A stretch of 64,000 bases of DNA from Muribaculaceae bacterium (GTDB lineage Bacteria > Bacteroidota > Bacteroidia > Bacteroidales > Muribaculaceae). The translations under genes and the position numbers were made by a program. This document shows, piece by piece, positions 1 through 8,433 of the stretch. The stretch's first letter is position 1; each line of letters starts with the position of its first letter. The notes under the pieces are model-generated. The model saw only the letters and a list, made by a program, of their open reading frames with translations. It was not told the DNA's origin and did no database searches. The DNA lies in contig JAFVPD010000003.1 of assembly GCA_017505535.1 (NCBI GenBank), positions 42,086-106,085 on the forward strand, read 5' to 3'.

Positions 1-1
1 A

Positions 2-121
2 CATGTGGTTGTTACCGACCGCACAATCGATGTGAACATTTCACGAATGCGCAAGAAATTGGGAAGATATGCTTCCAATATAGTAAACCGTTCTGGGTTT
101 GGATATGGCTTTGTTGACTGA
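2..121 (+). CDS. Response regulator, C-terminal fragment (OmpR-type DNA-binding domain)
   Basis: This is the last 39 codons of a gene that enters from the left edge and stops at TGA 119-121. The peptide contains ISRMRKKLG and ends GFGYGFVD. This is the recognition helix and beta-hairpin wing typical of the winged-helix output domain of OmpR/PhoB response regulators. The receiver domain lies outside the window, so the signal cannot be guessed. The next gene, rnhB, starts inside this one, so the two are probably co-transcribed and may be translationally coupled. Confidence 0.72.
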   Translation, partial: HVVVTDRTIDVNISRMRKKLGRYASNIVNRSGFGYGFVD

Positions 122-719
122 TTCGTTACCAACGTGTTATATTGCGGGACGCTACGAAGCCGGTTGTGACGAAGCCGGACGAGGGTGTTTGGCCGGGCCG
201 GTGTATGCGGCAGCTGTGATTTTGCCCGACGACTTTCATCACCCATTGCTCAACGACTCAAAGCAGCTCACCGAGAAACGCCGTGAAATTTTGCGCCCAA
301 TCATTGAATCCAATGCCGTAGCATGGGCCGTAGGAATTGTCTCTCCGCAAGAAATCGATAACATCAACATTCTCAATGCGTCAATCCTCGCTATGCATCG
401 CGCACTTGATGGGTTGCAAGTGGTGCCGGGAGCTATTGTGGTCGATGGAAATCGCTTCAAACCCTATGGCGACATTCCATGGGAAACGTTTGTGAAGGGT
501 GATGGACGATTTGGAAACATTGCGGCAGCGTCAATATTGGCAAAAACCCATCGTGACCAATTCATGCAACAATTGCATGAAGAGTTTCCACAATATGATT
601 GGAACATCAACAAAGGCTATCCCACAAAAGCACATCGCAAGGCAATTGAGCAACATGGGGTGACTCCTCATCATCGCATGTCGTTCCGTCTCATTGACCC
701 TCAACTATCGTTATTCTGA
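105..719 (+). CDS. rnhB: Ribonuclease HII
   Basis: RNase HII nicks the RNA strand of RNA-DNA hybrids and removes single ribonucleotides misincorporated in DNA, acting in the cytoplasm. The family signature [11 protein letters not shown] lies near residue 22 and supplies the first two catalytic carboxylates (D22, E23 counted from ATG 105). The later acids are in VVDGNRF and in [10 protein letters not shown], and the C-terminal block [10 protein letters not shown] is conserved in the family. Length (about 204 residues) is normal. ATG 105 was chosen over TTG 99. It overlaps the preceding regulator gene by 17 bases, and a start at TTG 111 or 114 is possible. Confidence 0.93.
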   Translation: MALLTDSLPTCYIAGRYEAGCDEAGRGCLAGPVYAAAVILPDDFHHPLLNDSKQLTEKRREILRPIIESNAVAWAVGIVSPQEIDNINILNASILAMHRALDGLQVVPGAIVVDGNRFKPYGDIPWETFVKGDGRFGNIAAASILAKTHRDQFMQQLHEEFPQYDWNINKGYPTKAHRKAIEQHGVTPHHRMSFRLIDPQLSLF

Positions 720-724
720 AATCT

Positions 725-755
725 CGCAAAACCATTTTGTGCGACTCATTTTTAG
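725..755 (+). terminator. Weak terminator-like hairpin after rnhB
   Basis: CGCAAAA at 725-731 can pair with TTTTG(T)GCG at 735-743 with one bulged base, followed by a short T run (750-754). The stem is short, so termination is uncertain. Confidence 0.35.
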
Positions 756-805
756 GAAGAATATAATTTTTGCAGTGAAATGTGCGCCGTTTGAGAGATT
801 TATAC

Positions 806-813
806 TAACTTTG
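806..813 (+). promoter_or_regulatory. Bacteroidetes -7 element for the YqeY-like gene
   Basis: TAACTTTG matches the TAnnTTTG -7 consensus, 24 bases before ATG 838. No TTG is seen at the right distance for a -33 box. Its position inside the long upstream reading frame supports ATG 838, not an upstream codon, as the true start. Confidence 0.5.
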
Positions 814-837
814 TCATCAATTAAAAAAACGATTATT

Positions 838-1287
838 ATGGATCTTTTTGAAAAAATCAGCGCCGATATAAAAGCGGCAATGTTGGCCAAAGACAAAGTG
901 CGTCTTGAAACTTTGCGTGGCATCAAGAAAGAATTTCTCGAAGCAAAAACAGCTAAAGGTGGCGATGGCACTTTGAGTGATGACACTGCCATGAAAATTC
1001 TTGTGAAAATGGTTAAACAGCGCAAAGAAAGCGCAAGTATATATGCCTCCCAAAATCGATCGGACCTCAGCGAGAATGAACTTGCCGAAGCTGCGGTCAT
1101 TGAGGAGTATTTGCCTAAACAACTTTCCGAAGAAGAACTCACTGCCGAATTGCAAAAAATCATTGCTCAAGTAGGTGCTACTTCTGCCAAAGAAATGGGT
1201 AAAGTAATGGGCGTTGCTTCAAAAGCGCTTGCCGGACGTGCCGAAGGCAAAGCAATATCTGCCAAAGTTAAAGAACTGCTTGGCTAA
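838..1287 (+). CDS. GatB/YqeY-domain protein
   Basis: A 149-residue protein beginning MDLFEKISADIKAAMLAKDK, the usual opening of stand-alone YqeY proteins, which resemble the tail domain of the GatB amidotransferase subunit. YqeY-like domains are all-helical and thought to bind tRNA, but the cellular role of the free-standing form is not firmly known. The motif ETLRGIKKEF near residue 24 and the EEYLPKQLSEEEL segment fit the family, as does the length. The frame is open upstream to 694, but that part is low-complexity and contains the -7 element, so the start is placed at ATG 838. Confidence 0.88.
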   Translation: MDLFEKISADIKAAMLAKDKVRLETLRGIKKEFLEAKTAKGGDGTLSDDTAMKILVKMVKQRKESASIYASQNRSDLSENELAEAAVIEEYLPKQLSEEELTAELQKIIAQVGATSAKEMGKVMGVASKALAGRAEGKAISAKVKELLG

Positions 1288-1325
1288 ACATCAATCTATA
1301 AAAAGAACGTTTCAAATATCTTGTT

Positions 1326-2603
1326 ATGTTAACAATACAACAAATAAAAGAAGACCCCGCTCTCATCGTCAAAAAACTTGCAGTCAAAGGGTTTGCGGCG
1401 CAAGAGCTTATAGATAAAATTTTGCTGATTGACCAACAACGTCGTCAATTGCAACTTGATAACGACAATCGTGCTACTGAACTAAAACAATATGCAGCAC
1501 AAATCGGCGCCTTGATGAAACAAGGCCAGAAAGATGCCGCCGAAGCAGCTAAAGCACAAGTGGCTCAACTCAAAGAGGAACAAAAAACAGTGGCCGAAAA
1601 ACTTGAAGAAGCCGAAGTTGCAATTCGTGACATTTTGCTCACTATTCCCAATATCCCCTGTGACATGGTCCCCGAAGGACGCACTGCCGAAGATAATGTG
1701 GTGGAAAAAACAGGCGGCGAAATGCCGGCGTTGGGTGCCGACGCATTGCCTCACTGGGATTTGGCTAAAAAATACAACCTCATCGATTTTGACCTCGGTG
1801 TGAAAATTACCGGTGCAGGGTTCCCCGTCTATATAGGCAAAGGCGCACGTTTGCAACGCGCTTTGATTCAATTTTTCCTTGATGAAGCCGGAAAAGCCGG
1901 ATACCTTGAAGTGCAACCTCCCTACGTTGTTAACGAAGCATCGGGTTATGGCACAGGACAATTGCCCGATAAAGAAGGACAAATGTATCATTGTCAACTC
2001 GACAATTTGTATTTGATACCAACAGCCGAAGTGCCGGTTACAAACATTTATCGCGATGTGATTCTCAACGACAATCAATTGCCAATCAAGAATTGCGCCT
2101 ACTCGGCTTGTTTCCGACGCGAAGCAGGTAGCTACGGAAAAGACGTAAGAGGTCTCAACCGCCTCCACCAATTTGACAAAGTGGAAATCGTGCGCATCGA
2201 AAAACCCGAAAACTCCTATGCCGCACTCGAGGAAATGAAAGACCACGTACAAGGATTGCTCGAAAAACTCGGACTACCTTGGCACATCTTGCGCCTATGT
2301 GGTGGCGACATGAGCTTCACCTCAGCAATAACATTTGACTTTGAAGTGTATTCGGCTGCACAACAACGTTGGCTCGAAGTATCGTCAGTGTCAAACTTTG
2401 AAACCTATCAAGCCAATCGCCTAAAATGTCGCTATCGCGCCGAAGACAAGAAAACTCGCCTTTGCCACACTCTTAACGGCTCGGCTCTTGCTCTTCCTCG
2501 CATCATGGCTGCATTGCTCGAAAACATAGGCCAATTAGCACCTCAAGGCATCGTAGTGCCCGAATGCTTGCGTCGCTACACAGGATTTGATATTATTGAC
2601 TAA
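1326..2603 (+). CDS. serS: Seryl-tRNA synthetase
   Basis: This class II aminoacyl-tRNA synthetase charges tRNA-Ser (and tRNA-Sec where present). Residues from about 1 to 110 form the long coiled-coil arm, rich in Lys, Glu, Gln and Ala, that contacts the long variable arm of tRNA-Ser. The catalytic domain follows. Motif 2 is visible as CFRREAGSYGKDVRGLNRLHQF and motif 3 as GSALALPRIMAALLEN near the C-terminus. The length, 425 residues, is standard. The start ATG 1326 lies 38 bases after the YqeY stop, and a clear terminator follows the stop. Confidence 0.97.
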   Translation: MLTIQQIKEDPALIVKKLAVKGFAAQELIDKILLIDQQRRQLQLDNDNRATELKQYAAQIGALMKQGQKDAAEAAKAQVAQLKEEQKTVAEKLEEAEVAIRDILLTIPNIPCDMVPEGRTAEDNVVEKTGGEMPALGADALPHWDLAKKYNLIDFDLGVKITGAGFPVYIGKGARLQRALIQFFLDEAGKAGYLEVQPPYVVNEASGYGTGQLPDKEGQMYHCQLDNLYLIPTAEVPVTNIYRDVILNDNQLPIKNCAYSACFRREAGSYGKDVRGLNRLHQFDKVEIVRIEKPENSYAALEEMKDHVQGLLEKLGLPWHILRLCGGDMSFTSAITFDFEVYSAAQQRWLEVSSVSNFETYQANRLKCRYRAEDKKTRLCHTLNGSALALPRIMAALLENIGQLAPQGIVVPECLRRYTGFDIID

Positions 2604-2622
2604 TAACACCATAAACCGCAAC

Positions 2623-2662
2623 AAAGGAGTCTCCATCTGCTAATTGAAGGAGACTCCTTTTT
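2623..2662 (+). terminator. Rho-independent terminator after serS
   Basis: A perfect 12-bp stem (AAAGGAGTCTCC at 2623-2634 with its complement at 2649-2660), 14-base loop, running into a T tract. It closes the serS transcription unit. Confidence 0.85.
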
Positions 2663-2706
2663 CCACAAAAAACAACTAATTATACCAAAAATCAAACCGC
2701 AAAAAA

Positions 2707-3360
2707 ATGAAAATCATCAACTTTGACGAGCAACCATCACTCGTGAGCCAATATATGAAAGAACTGCGCCACGTTCAGCAGCAACAAGACATGCTCCGAT
2801 TTCGACGCAACCTGCAACGCATCGGCAACATAATGGCCTATGAAATCAGTCGCACAATAAATTATAAAACCATTGACGTAGAAACACCGCTCGCCACAGC
2901 ACAATGCCAAGTAATCGACACCCCAATCGTACTCGCCACCATATTCCGAGCCGGAGTCCCATTCCATCAAGGATTTCTCGACTGCTTCGACCATGCCGAA
3001 AACGCATTTGTATCGGCCTATCGCAAATACACCGACTCGCAAAACTTTGACATACACATAGAATACCTTGCATCACCACTCCTGCAAGGCAAAACACTCA
3101 TCATCGCCGACCCAATGTTAGCCACAGGAGCATCAATGGAATTGGCCTATAAAGCCCTACTCACAAAAGGCACCCCGGCACATGTGCACATAGCATCGGT
3201 AATCGCCTCACAAAAAGCCGTTGAATACGTCAAAGCACACTTCCCCTCCGACACAACAACCCTATGGGTAGGAGCAATAGACCCCACACTCAACGACCAC
3301 AGCTACATCGTCCCCGGACTCGGCGACGCCGGCGACCTCGCCTACGGCACCAAACAATAA
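2707..3360 (+). CDS. upp: Uracil phosphoribosyltransferase
   Basis: Converts uracil and PRPP to UMP in pyrimidine salvage, in the cytoplasm. The PRPP-binding loop is visible as IIADPMLATGASM around residues 134-146, and the C-terminal uracil-binding block reads VPGLGDAGDLAYGT, both hallmarks of Upp. The length, 217 residues, is close to that of other bacterial Upp proteins. The gene stands alone between the serS terminator and the promoter of the vWA/tubulin operon. No TAnnTTTG element was seen in the short upstream gap. Confidence 0.95.
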   Translation: MKIINFDEQPSLVSQYMKELRHVQQQQDMLRFRRNLQRIGNIMAYEISRTINYKTIDVETPLATAQCQVIDTPIVLATIFRAGVPFHQGFLDCFDHAENAFVSAYRKYTDSQNFDIHIEYLASPLLQGKTLIIADPMLATGASMELAYKALLTKGTPAHVHIASVIASQKAVEYVKAHFPSDTTTLWVGAIDPTLNDHSYIVPGLGDAGDLAYGTKQ

Positions 3361-3418
3361 CCCTATTAACAAAATTTGGGTAAAATTGAACATCATAAGA
3401 AAAAATGCACGAAAAAAC

Positions 3419-3450
3419 TTGCATAATAAATTTTAAAATCATTATCTTTG
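3419..3450 (+). promoter_or_regulatory. Promoter of the vWA/tubulin-like/protease operon
   Basis: TTG at 3419-3421, 21 bp, then TATCTTTG at 3443-3450, a full Bacteroidetes -33/-7 pair. It lies 48 bases before the first gene of the operon. It is the only convincing promoter between 3.36 and 11.9 kb, which argues that the four large genes are co-transcribed. Confidence 0.7.
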
Positions 3451-3498
3451 TGAAACATACCTAAACTAAACACCATTAACCTAAATTATAAAACACTG

Positions 3499-4497
3499 AT
3501 GGCAATGAAAAGAATAAGCATATTTGCGCTATTTTGTCTATTATTACTCCCCGCAATCGCCCAAGAAAAACCCAAAGGGGAGCGATATATATATTTGTGG
3601 GATGTAACCTTGTCAATGAAGGGATATCAGAACAGAACCCCGGATATTTATGATGATGTTGTCAAGTTTCTTATAAAAGAAATAGGATGTATAACAAATG
3701 AAAATGCGGAGATAGTAGTTTGCCCATTTCAAGAGCGAATATTAGAAAATTGGAAATATGTGGCAGATAAAAAGGGGAAAGAAGCTATAATGGACAAGAT
3801 TATAGAATACAATAACACAGACGTAACCAACACTAATATCTCCGGCCCGATTGAACATGCTAAATCTTCAATTATAAAATCAGACAAAATAAATCTATTA
3901 TATATATTAACTGATGGCAAACAGACCGGAGGCAATGAGCGATTGCTGTCAGAAATAGAAAAATGGGAAAATTTTGCAAAGATGAATAATGCATATCTGA
4001 GATATGTTGCACTAACTTCAAATGCCGAAGACCCCGAAGTAAAACATCTAATAGACCCAATTCCAAATGCAGACTATATTGATCCTGAAAGTTGGAAAGA
4101 ACAATCTTTTCTTAATTTTGGGGCATCAAAAGATTTATTGAATTTAAATATTGCTGACTCCAAGGTGATTGAAATCCCATTGAAATGCAGTAGCGAAGTA
4201 ATTGGTATTCCCCAAGGTACAAAAGTAAGAGTTAAAAGTGCTTCGGGTGCTCCTATAAGCATTTCTGAACAGATTGAAGTGAAGGACAATAAACTTGTAG
4301 TTAATTTGACGTTTGATTATCAGCAACTGAAAGTTAAGTTGCCAGAGGAATCATCAATGCCATTATATTTAGAATTAATCAATCACGATGATATCTTAGC
4401 TAAACAGAATGTTAATGTATCATTAACATCTCCTCAATTAACGCTGAAACTTATAAATACACCCGAAAAAACGCTAACAATTAGAATTAAAAATTAA
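3499..4497 (+). CDS. Exported von Willebrand factor A-domain protein
   Basis: A 332-residue protein with an N-terminal signal peptide (hydrophobic residues about 6-20, cleavage after AIAQ), so it is predicted to be periplasmic. The vWA metal-ion-dependent adhesion site begins DVTLSM at residues 35-40, a DxTxS variant of DxSxS. The third MIDAS acid is probably in LTDGKQTGG (D139). Residues beyond about 210 look like beta-sandwich modules and may be a second domain. vWA domains usually bind a protein partner through the metal. The next gene starts after a 4-base gap, so the partner is probably encoded in this operon. ATG 3505 is an alternative start. The specific role is unknown. Confidence 0.82.
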   Translation: MAMKRISIFALFCLLLLPAIAQEKPKGERYIYLWDVTLSMKGYQNRTPDIYDDVVKFLIKEIGCITNENAEIVVCPFQERILENWKYVADKKGKEAIMDKIIEYNNTDVTNTNISGPIEHAKSSIIKSDKINLLYILTDGKQTGGNERLLSEIEKWENFAKMNNAYLRYVALTSNAEDPEVKHLIDPIPNADYIDPESWKEQSFLNFGASKDLLNLNIADSKVIEIPLKCSSEVIGIPQGTKVRVKSASGAPISISEQIEVKDNKLVVNLTFDYQQLKVKLPEESSMPLYLELINHDDILAKQNVNVSLTSPQLTLKLINTPEKTLTIRIKN

Positions 4498-4501
4498 AAA
4501 C

Positions 4502-5380
4502 ATGAGAATTATCGCACATACAATTCTATTGCTAACACTCTTATCATTATCTTCGTGCAAAGAAGATATTAAGGGGGTTATATGGGGCGAAACTGAGTAT
4601 TATACCAATTTTATTGGGTATGATTACGAGCCTGTGGTGATGGAAAAAACGCTTGAGTTGGATTTTAATGAAGATGCTAAGCGCTTAATTTCAAAGCCTA
4701 TTAAGTTTGAAATTGTAGAGTTAAAGGGAGATAATTATAGCCCGGCAAAGGACATTAAAGTATATAAGAATGGCCAACTCTGTAACGGAAATGAGTTTGA
4801 CATAAGTACGTCAGACTCAGAGGTTACCATAGGAGTGGAATTTCTTCCGACAGCAGAAGAAGGATATCATACTGTATTTTTTAGGGAAAAGGACTCCGCA
4901 GGATTGGATCGCATAGAATATACCGAAATCGGTTCCGGTATTGTAATGAATAATATACACATCATGAATCCTTTGGCGTTCTATTTGATGTGGACTATTA
5001 TAATATTGGGAGTGGCATATATCCTTTGGTATTTGCTTGTGATATTACCAAAACCTCGAGTAAATAGCATTGAACTTGAATATAGTGAAAGTGGCTATAA
5101 GAGAGTGAAAATGAATGGAAGTTATGAACTCGTTTGTACCAGTGATCGCAAACGCAAAGATGGTTTCTTCCGTAAAATGTTCTGTGGAACTCGCAAATTT
5201 GAGTACGACGACTTTTGGACCCATGAGGTTACAATTTCTCCGAGGTCATCTCGTGCCACAAGCGCAGTTAAGGTAACGCCTTTGAAAGGTTTTGAAATCG
5301 CTGGCGAAAATATAAGAAAAGAGCCATTTGATGTGGTTAATGCCGATGGTTCAAAGAAAGTAACTATAACAACATCATAA
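4502..5380 (+). CDS. Lipoprotein with an internal transmembrane segment, unknown function
   Basis: No family was recognised. The N-terminus is a lipoprotein signal: a hydrophobic core followed by LSSC at residues 16-19, so Cys19 may be lipidated. Residues 20-150 would be periplasmic. A strong membrane helix spans about 158-182 (LAFYLMWTIIILGVAYILWY) and is followed by KPR. The remaining 110 residues, rich in basic and aromatic residues, should then be cytoplasmic. The layout suits a link between the periplasmic vWA protein encoded before it and the cytoplasmic tubulin-like protein encoded after it. That bridging role is inference. The gene starts 4 bases after the vWA stop. Confidence 0.75.
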   Translation: MRIIAHTILLLTLLSLSSCKEDIKGVIWGETEYYTNFIGYDYEPVVMEKTLELDFNEDAKRLISKPIKFEIVELKGDNYSPAKDIKVYKNGQLCNGNEFDISTSDSEVTIGVEFLPTAEEGYHTVFFREKDSAGLDRIEYTEIGSGIVMNNIHIMNPLAFYLMWTIIILGVAYILWYLLVILPKPRVNSIELEYSESGYKRVKMNGSYELVCTSDRKRKDGFFRKMFCGTRKFEYDDFWTHEVTISPRSSRATSAVKVTPLKGFEIAGENIRKEPFDVVNADGSKKVTITTS

Positions 5381-5423
5381 AAATATATAACCATATTGAT
5401 TAATTAACTAAAAACTAAATAAC

Positions 5424-8342
5424 ATGAAACCAACAATCTATTTAGGCCTTGGAGGTACAGGAAACTTAGCTATCTCCTATGCAAAAAAACTATTTGAGGA
5501 AGAATATGGTAAAGGAGAAATTCCCGCTGGTATAGCTTTTCTAGGCGTTGATTATCAGACTGATATGGATGAAGACCCAAATCTAGCATCTGATATTAAA
5601 GAGGATTTTTATAACATCCAAAGCGGTATTAATCCTAAGCAATTTTATCAGATTAGGAGTACTCAACATGGAGAGTTTCAATGGATGTTTGAGAGTAATA
5701 TAGGAAATATAGAGAATAGTATTTCAAAAGGTGCGAGACAAGTAAGAACAACAGGACGTCTATATTCAGAAATGATATTGATGGATTTTATGGCTAAGTT
5801 TGATAATGTTTATAACAATGTAGCCTCAATCCTCGGAGATGCACAAACTGAACATGGCGTCAATATTTATATGGTAATGTCGTTAGCTGGAGGGACTGGT
5901 GCTGGATCGTTCATCACATTTGCCAATGCAATAAGACAGAAATATTCAAATCAAATAATGTTGTATGGATATGGAGTTACGCATAGTGTCTTTAAGGCAA
6001 TGGATACAAAAGGTAATAAAGTCCTAAATGTAGCCTCAAATACCATAGCGTCAATTTTGGATTTAGATTATCTGAATACGGCTGAAATTAATAATCCTAT
6101 AACAATTACATCTGGGATTAATCAAACAGTTGTTAATAGCCCAATTTTTGATAGCTTTTATGTTGTAGATAATAGGTCAACTGATGGGAAAATAATAAAA
6201 AATGTATGTAATTTATGTGAAGTTATCGGAACATGCTTATACGCTTGTGGAGGAGAAACTGGTGCAAAATTTGATGCCGTTTTAAATAATGTTGGTCCTA
6301 GCACTGGAAATTATAATGTAGGATATAAAAAAGGATGGGTTCAAGGCCTTGGAGCATGCCAGGTTGTATATAAAGGAGATTTGCTTGCTAAGACCTACGG
6401 ATTAAAAGCAGCCGTTGAACTTATCCGCAAGATGCGTCAAGAGGGCGCAGAGATTCATCAGGCAGCACTAAATTGGACCGAAGAGGTTGGTATAAGAGAA
6501 GATGGTAATGAATATAATCTACTCACAGATTCAATTTATGCTCCTAAAGCAATTCAGAATTTAAGACAGCCCAATTTGGATGTAAAGGATACTGATGCAG
6601 CAATACAAGATTTACTTAATAAATATTTCGTTTCGTTGGTGGATTTCCCTACAGAAGAAATTTTAAAGAACCGAACTTCTGCGTTAAAAGTTGCGCTTTA
6701 TGAAAAAGTTGCGAAATATCTATTGTCTGAAAATGGAGTAGGGAACTCTTTGAAATTCTTAGGCTCTTTAAAGAAATTCTGTGAAAAATATCGCACAGAA
6801 ATGGATGAAGAAGCCAAGATGTTTAACAAAAGCAAAGAAGAAAAGCAGGCCAATTTTGATGCGTCAGCATTAAAAAAGTACAATGATGAGAAGCATGGTC
6901 GATTGACATGGAATCGCGACCAAAGGAATCAAGAACTGTTGGATGAGTATGTAGCACGTCCGGCAAAAGAAATACTTAAAGATTTGCATGAGGCAAAACG
7001 TCGCGAATCGGCCCGTGAAATATTTATAGCTTTGCTCGCTGAAATAGATATCTTGAGTCAATCGTTAAAAGACCTTGATCAAAAATTGGCTAATCTATCA
7101 GATGAGTATGAAACAGAGTTGTCAAATGTGCAACGAGAAACATCTGATGCTCTAATTTTCGAGTATGATTTGTCATATAATGAGCGAGTTAATATGACAA
7201 TGGATTCAAATGATATTGTTGTTGCCGATTTTATAGGCAAGTTGGGTAAATCATTAACAGAAATTGGCATTGATACCGAATTGAATGAAAAGATTAAGCA
7301 ATACACCGAATCACTACCTCAAGCATTGGGTTATCAAGCTAAAATGATTACGGAAGTAGTTGACAATCTATCAGATGATGAATATAAAAAGCTTACAGAA
7401 GAGATAAAAAAGAAATCTGCGCGATGGTTGCGTATAGATGATAGAGGGCAGTGTGTCAATTCAGGAAAATCAGTCATGGATGCCGTAATGACACAGTGGG
7501 TTGTTTCGATGTATCAACAATCTGAGACCTATCAGTCAAGATTAGAGAATGATAGAAATTTCATTCCTAGTGCAAACGGATACTCGTATTTTGCGAATGA
7601 AGCCCTTCGTCAACGTATGATTTTCTGCCGTATAGATGGGTGCATAATTCCTTATTGTATTGAAAGTATCAGTGAAATTGCGATGAAGGAATATGAGACG
7701 AATATTATTCAAGCAAAATCCGGTCAGGGCTATAATCCTCATTTTGATAAAATCTTGTTTAATCAAATGGAAGAACTTGATTTTAAACTTAAGCCCGAGC
7801 TTAAAAATGAAGCTTTATTATATTGGGTTTGCGGTCAGCTATTTGGAGCATTGGATAAGAATGGCGGAATTTCCTCAATAACAGAGAATGAACGTATCAT
7901 GAAAACAGATGAAAACAATGTACCTTTAACTGAAGAGAAAAAAGAGCAACAAACGCATACCAAGTATATTTATTACAAGGGAAAAGGCGGGAAAAAGTAT
8001 GTATTTTTTGACCCTATGGCTCCGGTAGTTGAGCGCGAAAAAGAATTAGGCTCAACCCGCGATGTCGCATTTGCTGTTTTCAAGAAGGATATTTTCCCAA
8101 AATATAAAAGTAAGATTGCCGATGATATCAAGAAACAATTTACTCCAAGGATTGCTTATTGGGAAGAGCGAATCAAAGAAATTGCACGCTTAGGTATTTA
8201 TAGCTATATTGACCGCATTGTGTGCTCAGATAAGAGCAGTGTAACATATTTTAACCAGAAAACGAATGAATTGAATCAATTAGATGAAGAATTCCGATAC
8301 ATAGAAGATGAATTGGTTAATCAATTGAAAAATTTGAAATAA
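5424..8342 (+). CDS. Large tubulin/FtsZ-like GTPase (Tubulin_2-type)
   Basis: The protein has 972 residues, about twice the length of FtsZ or tubulin. The N-terminus YLGLGGTGN (residues 6-14) is the first nucleotide-binding loop of the tubulin superfamily. SLAGGTGAGS (residues 153-162) matches the tubulin signature GGGTG(S/T)G, which binds the GTP phosphates. No signal peptide or membrane helix is visible, so the protein is cytoplasmic. Residues from about 400 to the end are charged and largely helical with coiled-coil potential (for example 450-600), unlike FtsZ. Large FtsZ-like proteins encoded beside vWA proteins are known from comparative genomics and have been proposed to remodel membranes. 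The function here is unproven. The DNA is visibly richer in A+T than upp or serS, which suggests transfer. Confidence 0.8.
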   Translation: MKPTIYLGLGGTGNLAISYAKKLFEEEYGKGEIPAGIAFLGVDYQTDMDEDPNLASDIKEDFYNIQSGINPKQFYQIRSTQHGEFQWMFESNIGNIENSISKGARQVRTTGRLYSEMILMDFMAKFDNVYNNVASILGDAQTEHGVNIYMVMSLAGGTGAGSFITFANAIRQKYSNQIMLYGYGVTHSVFKAMDTKGNKVLNVASNTIASILDLDYLNTAEINNPITITSGINQTVVNSPIFDSFYVVDNRSTDGKIIKNVCNLCEVIGTCLYACGGETGAKFDAVLNNVGPSTGNYNVGYKKGWVQGLGACQVVYKGDLLAKTYGLKAAVELIRKMRQEGAEIHQAALNWTEEVGIREDGNEYNLLTDSIYAPKAIQNLRQPNLDVKDTDAAIQDLLNKYFVSLVDFPTEEILKNRTSALKVALYEKVAKYLLSENGVGNSLKFLGSLKKFCEKYRTEMDEEAKMFNKSKEEKQANFDASALKKYNDEKHGRLTWNRDQRNQELLDEYVARPAKEILKDLHEAKRRESAREIFIALLAEIDILSQSLKDLDQKLANLSDEYETELSNVQRETSDALIFEYDLSYNERVNMTMDSNDIVVADFIGKLGKSLTEIGIDTELNEKIKQYTESLPQALGYQAKMITEVVDNLSDDEYKKLTEEIKKKSARWLRIDDRGQCVNSGKSVMDAVMTQWVVSMYQQSETYQSRLENDRNFIPSANGYSYFANEALRQRMIFCRIDGCIIPYCIESISEIAMKEYETNIIQAKSGQGYNPHFDKILFNQMEELDFKLKPELKNEALLYWVCGQLFGALDKNGGISSITENERIMKTDENNVPLTEEKKEQQTHTKYIYYKGKGGKKYVFFDPMAPVVEREKELGSTRDVAFAVFKKDIFPKYKSKIADDIKKQFTPRIAYWEERIKEIARLGIYSYIDRIVCSDKSSVTYFNQKTNELNQLDEEFRYIEDELVNQLKNLK

Positions 8343-8357
8343 ACAAATCTAAATATA

Positions 8358-8408
8358 AAAATTCACAGTGTTCTTGGTTTTTAAACGCTTAGGACCTGTG
8401 AATTTTTA
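8358..8408 (+). terminator. Hairpin between the tubulin-like and protease genes
   Basis: AAAAATTCACAG (8358-8369) pairs perfectly with 8397-8408 (12 bp, 27-base loop), the 3' arm ending in TTTTT. It is in the right place to act as a partial terminator that sets the ratio of the two large proteins, or as an mRNA-stabilising stem. No new promoter is seen between it and the protease gene. Confidence 0.55.
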
Positions 8409-8433
8409 ATTATAATCCATTAAAACATATAAT

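Noticed and set aside
694..837. Upstream extension of the YqeY-like gene
   Set aside because: It overlaps the rnhB end and contains a promoter -7 element; homologous proteins begin at MDLFEKI.
1482..2252. 256-codon minus-strand frame within serS
   Set aside because: Antisense shadow; the serS frame carries all synthetase motifs.
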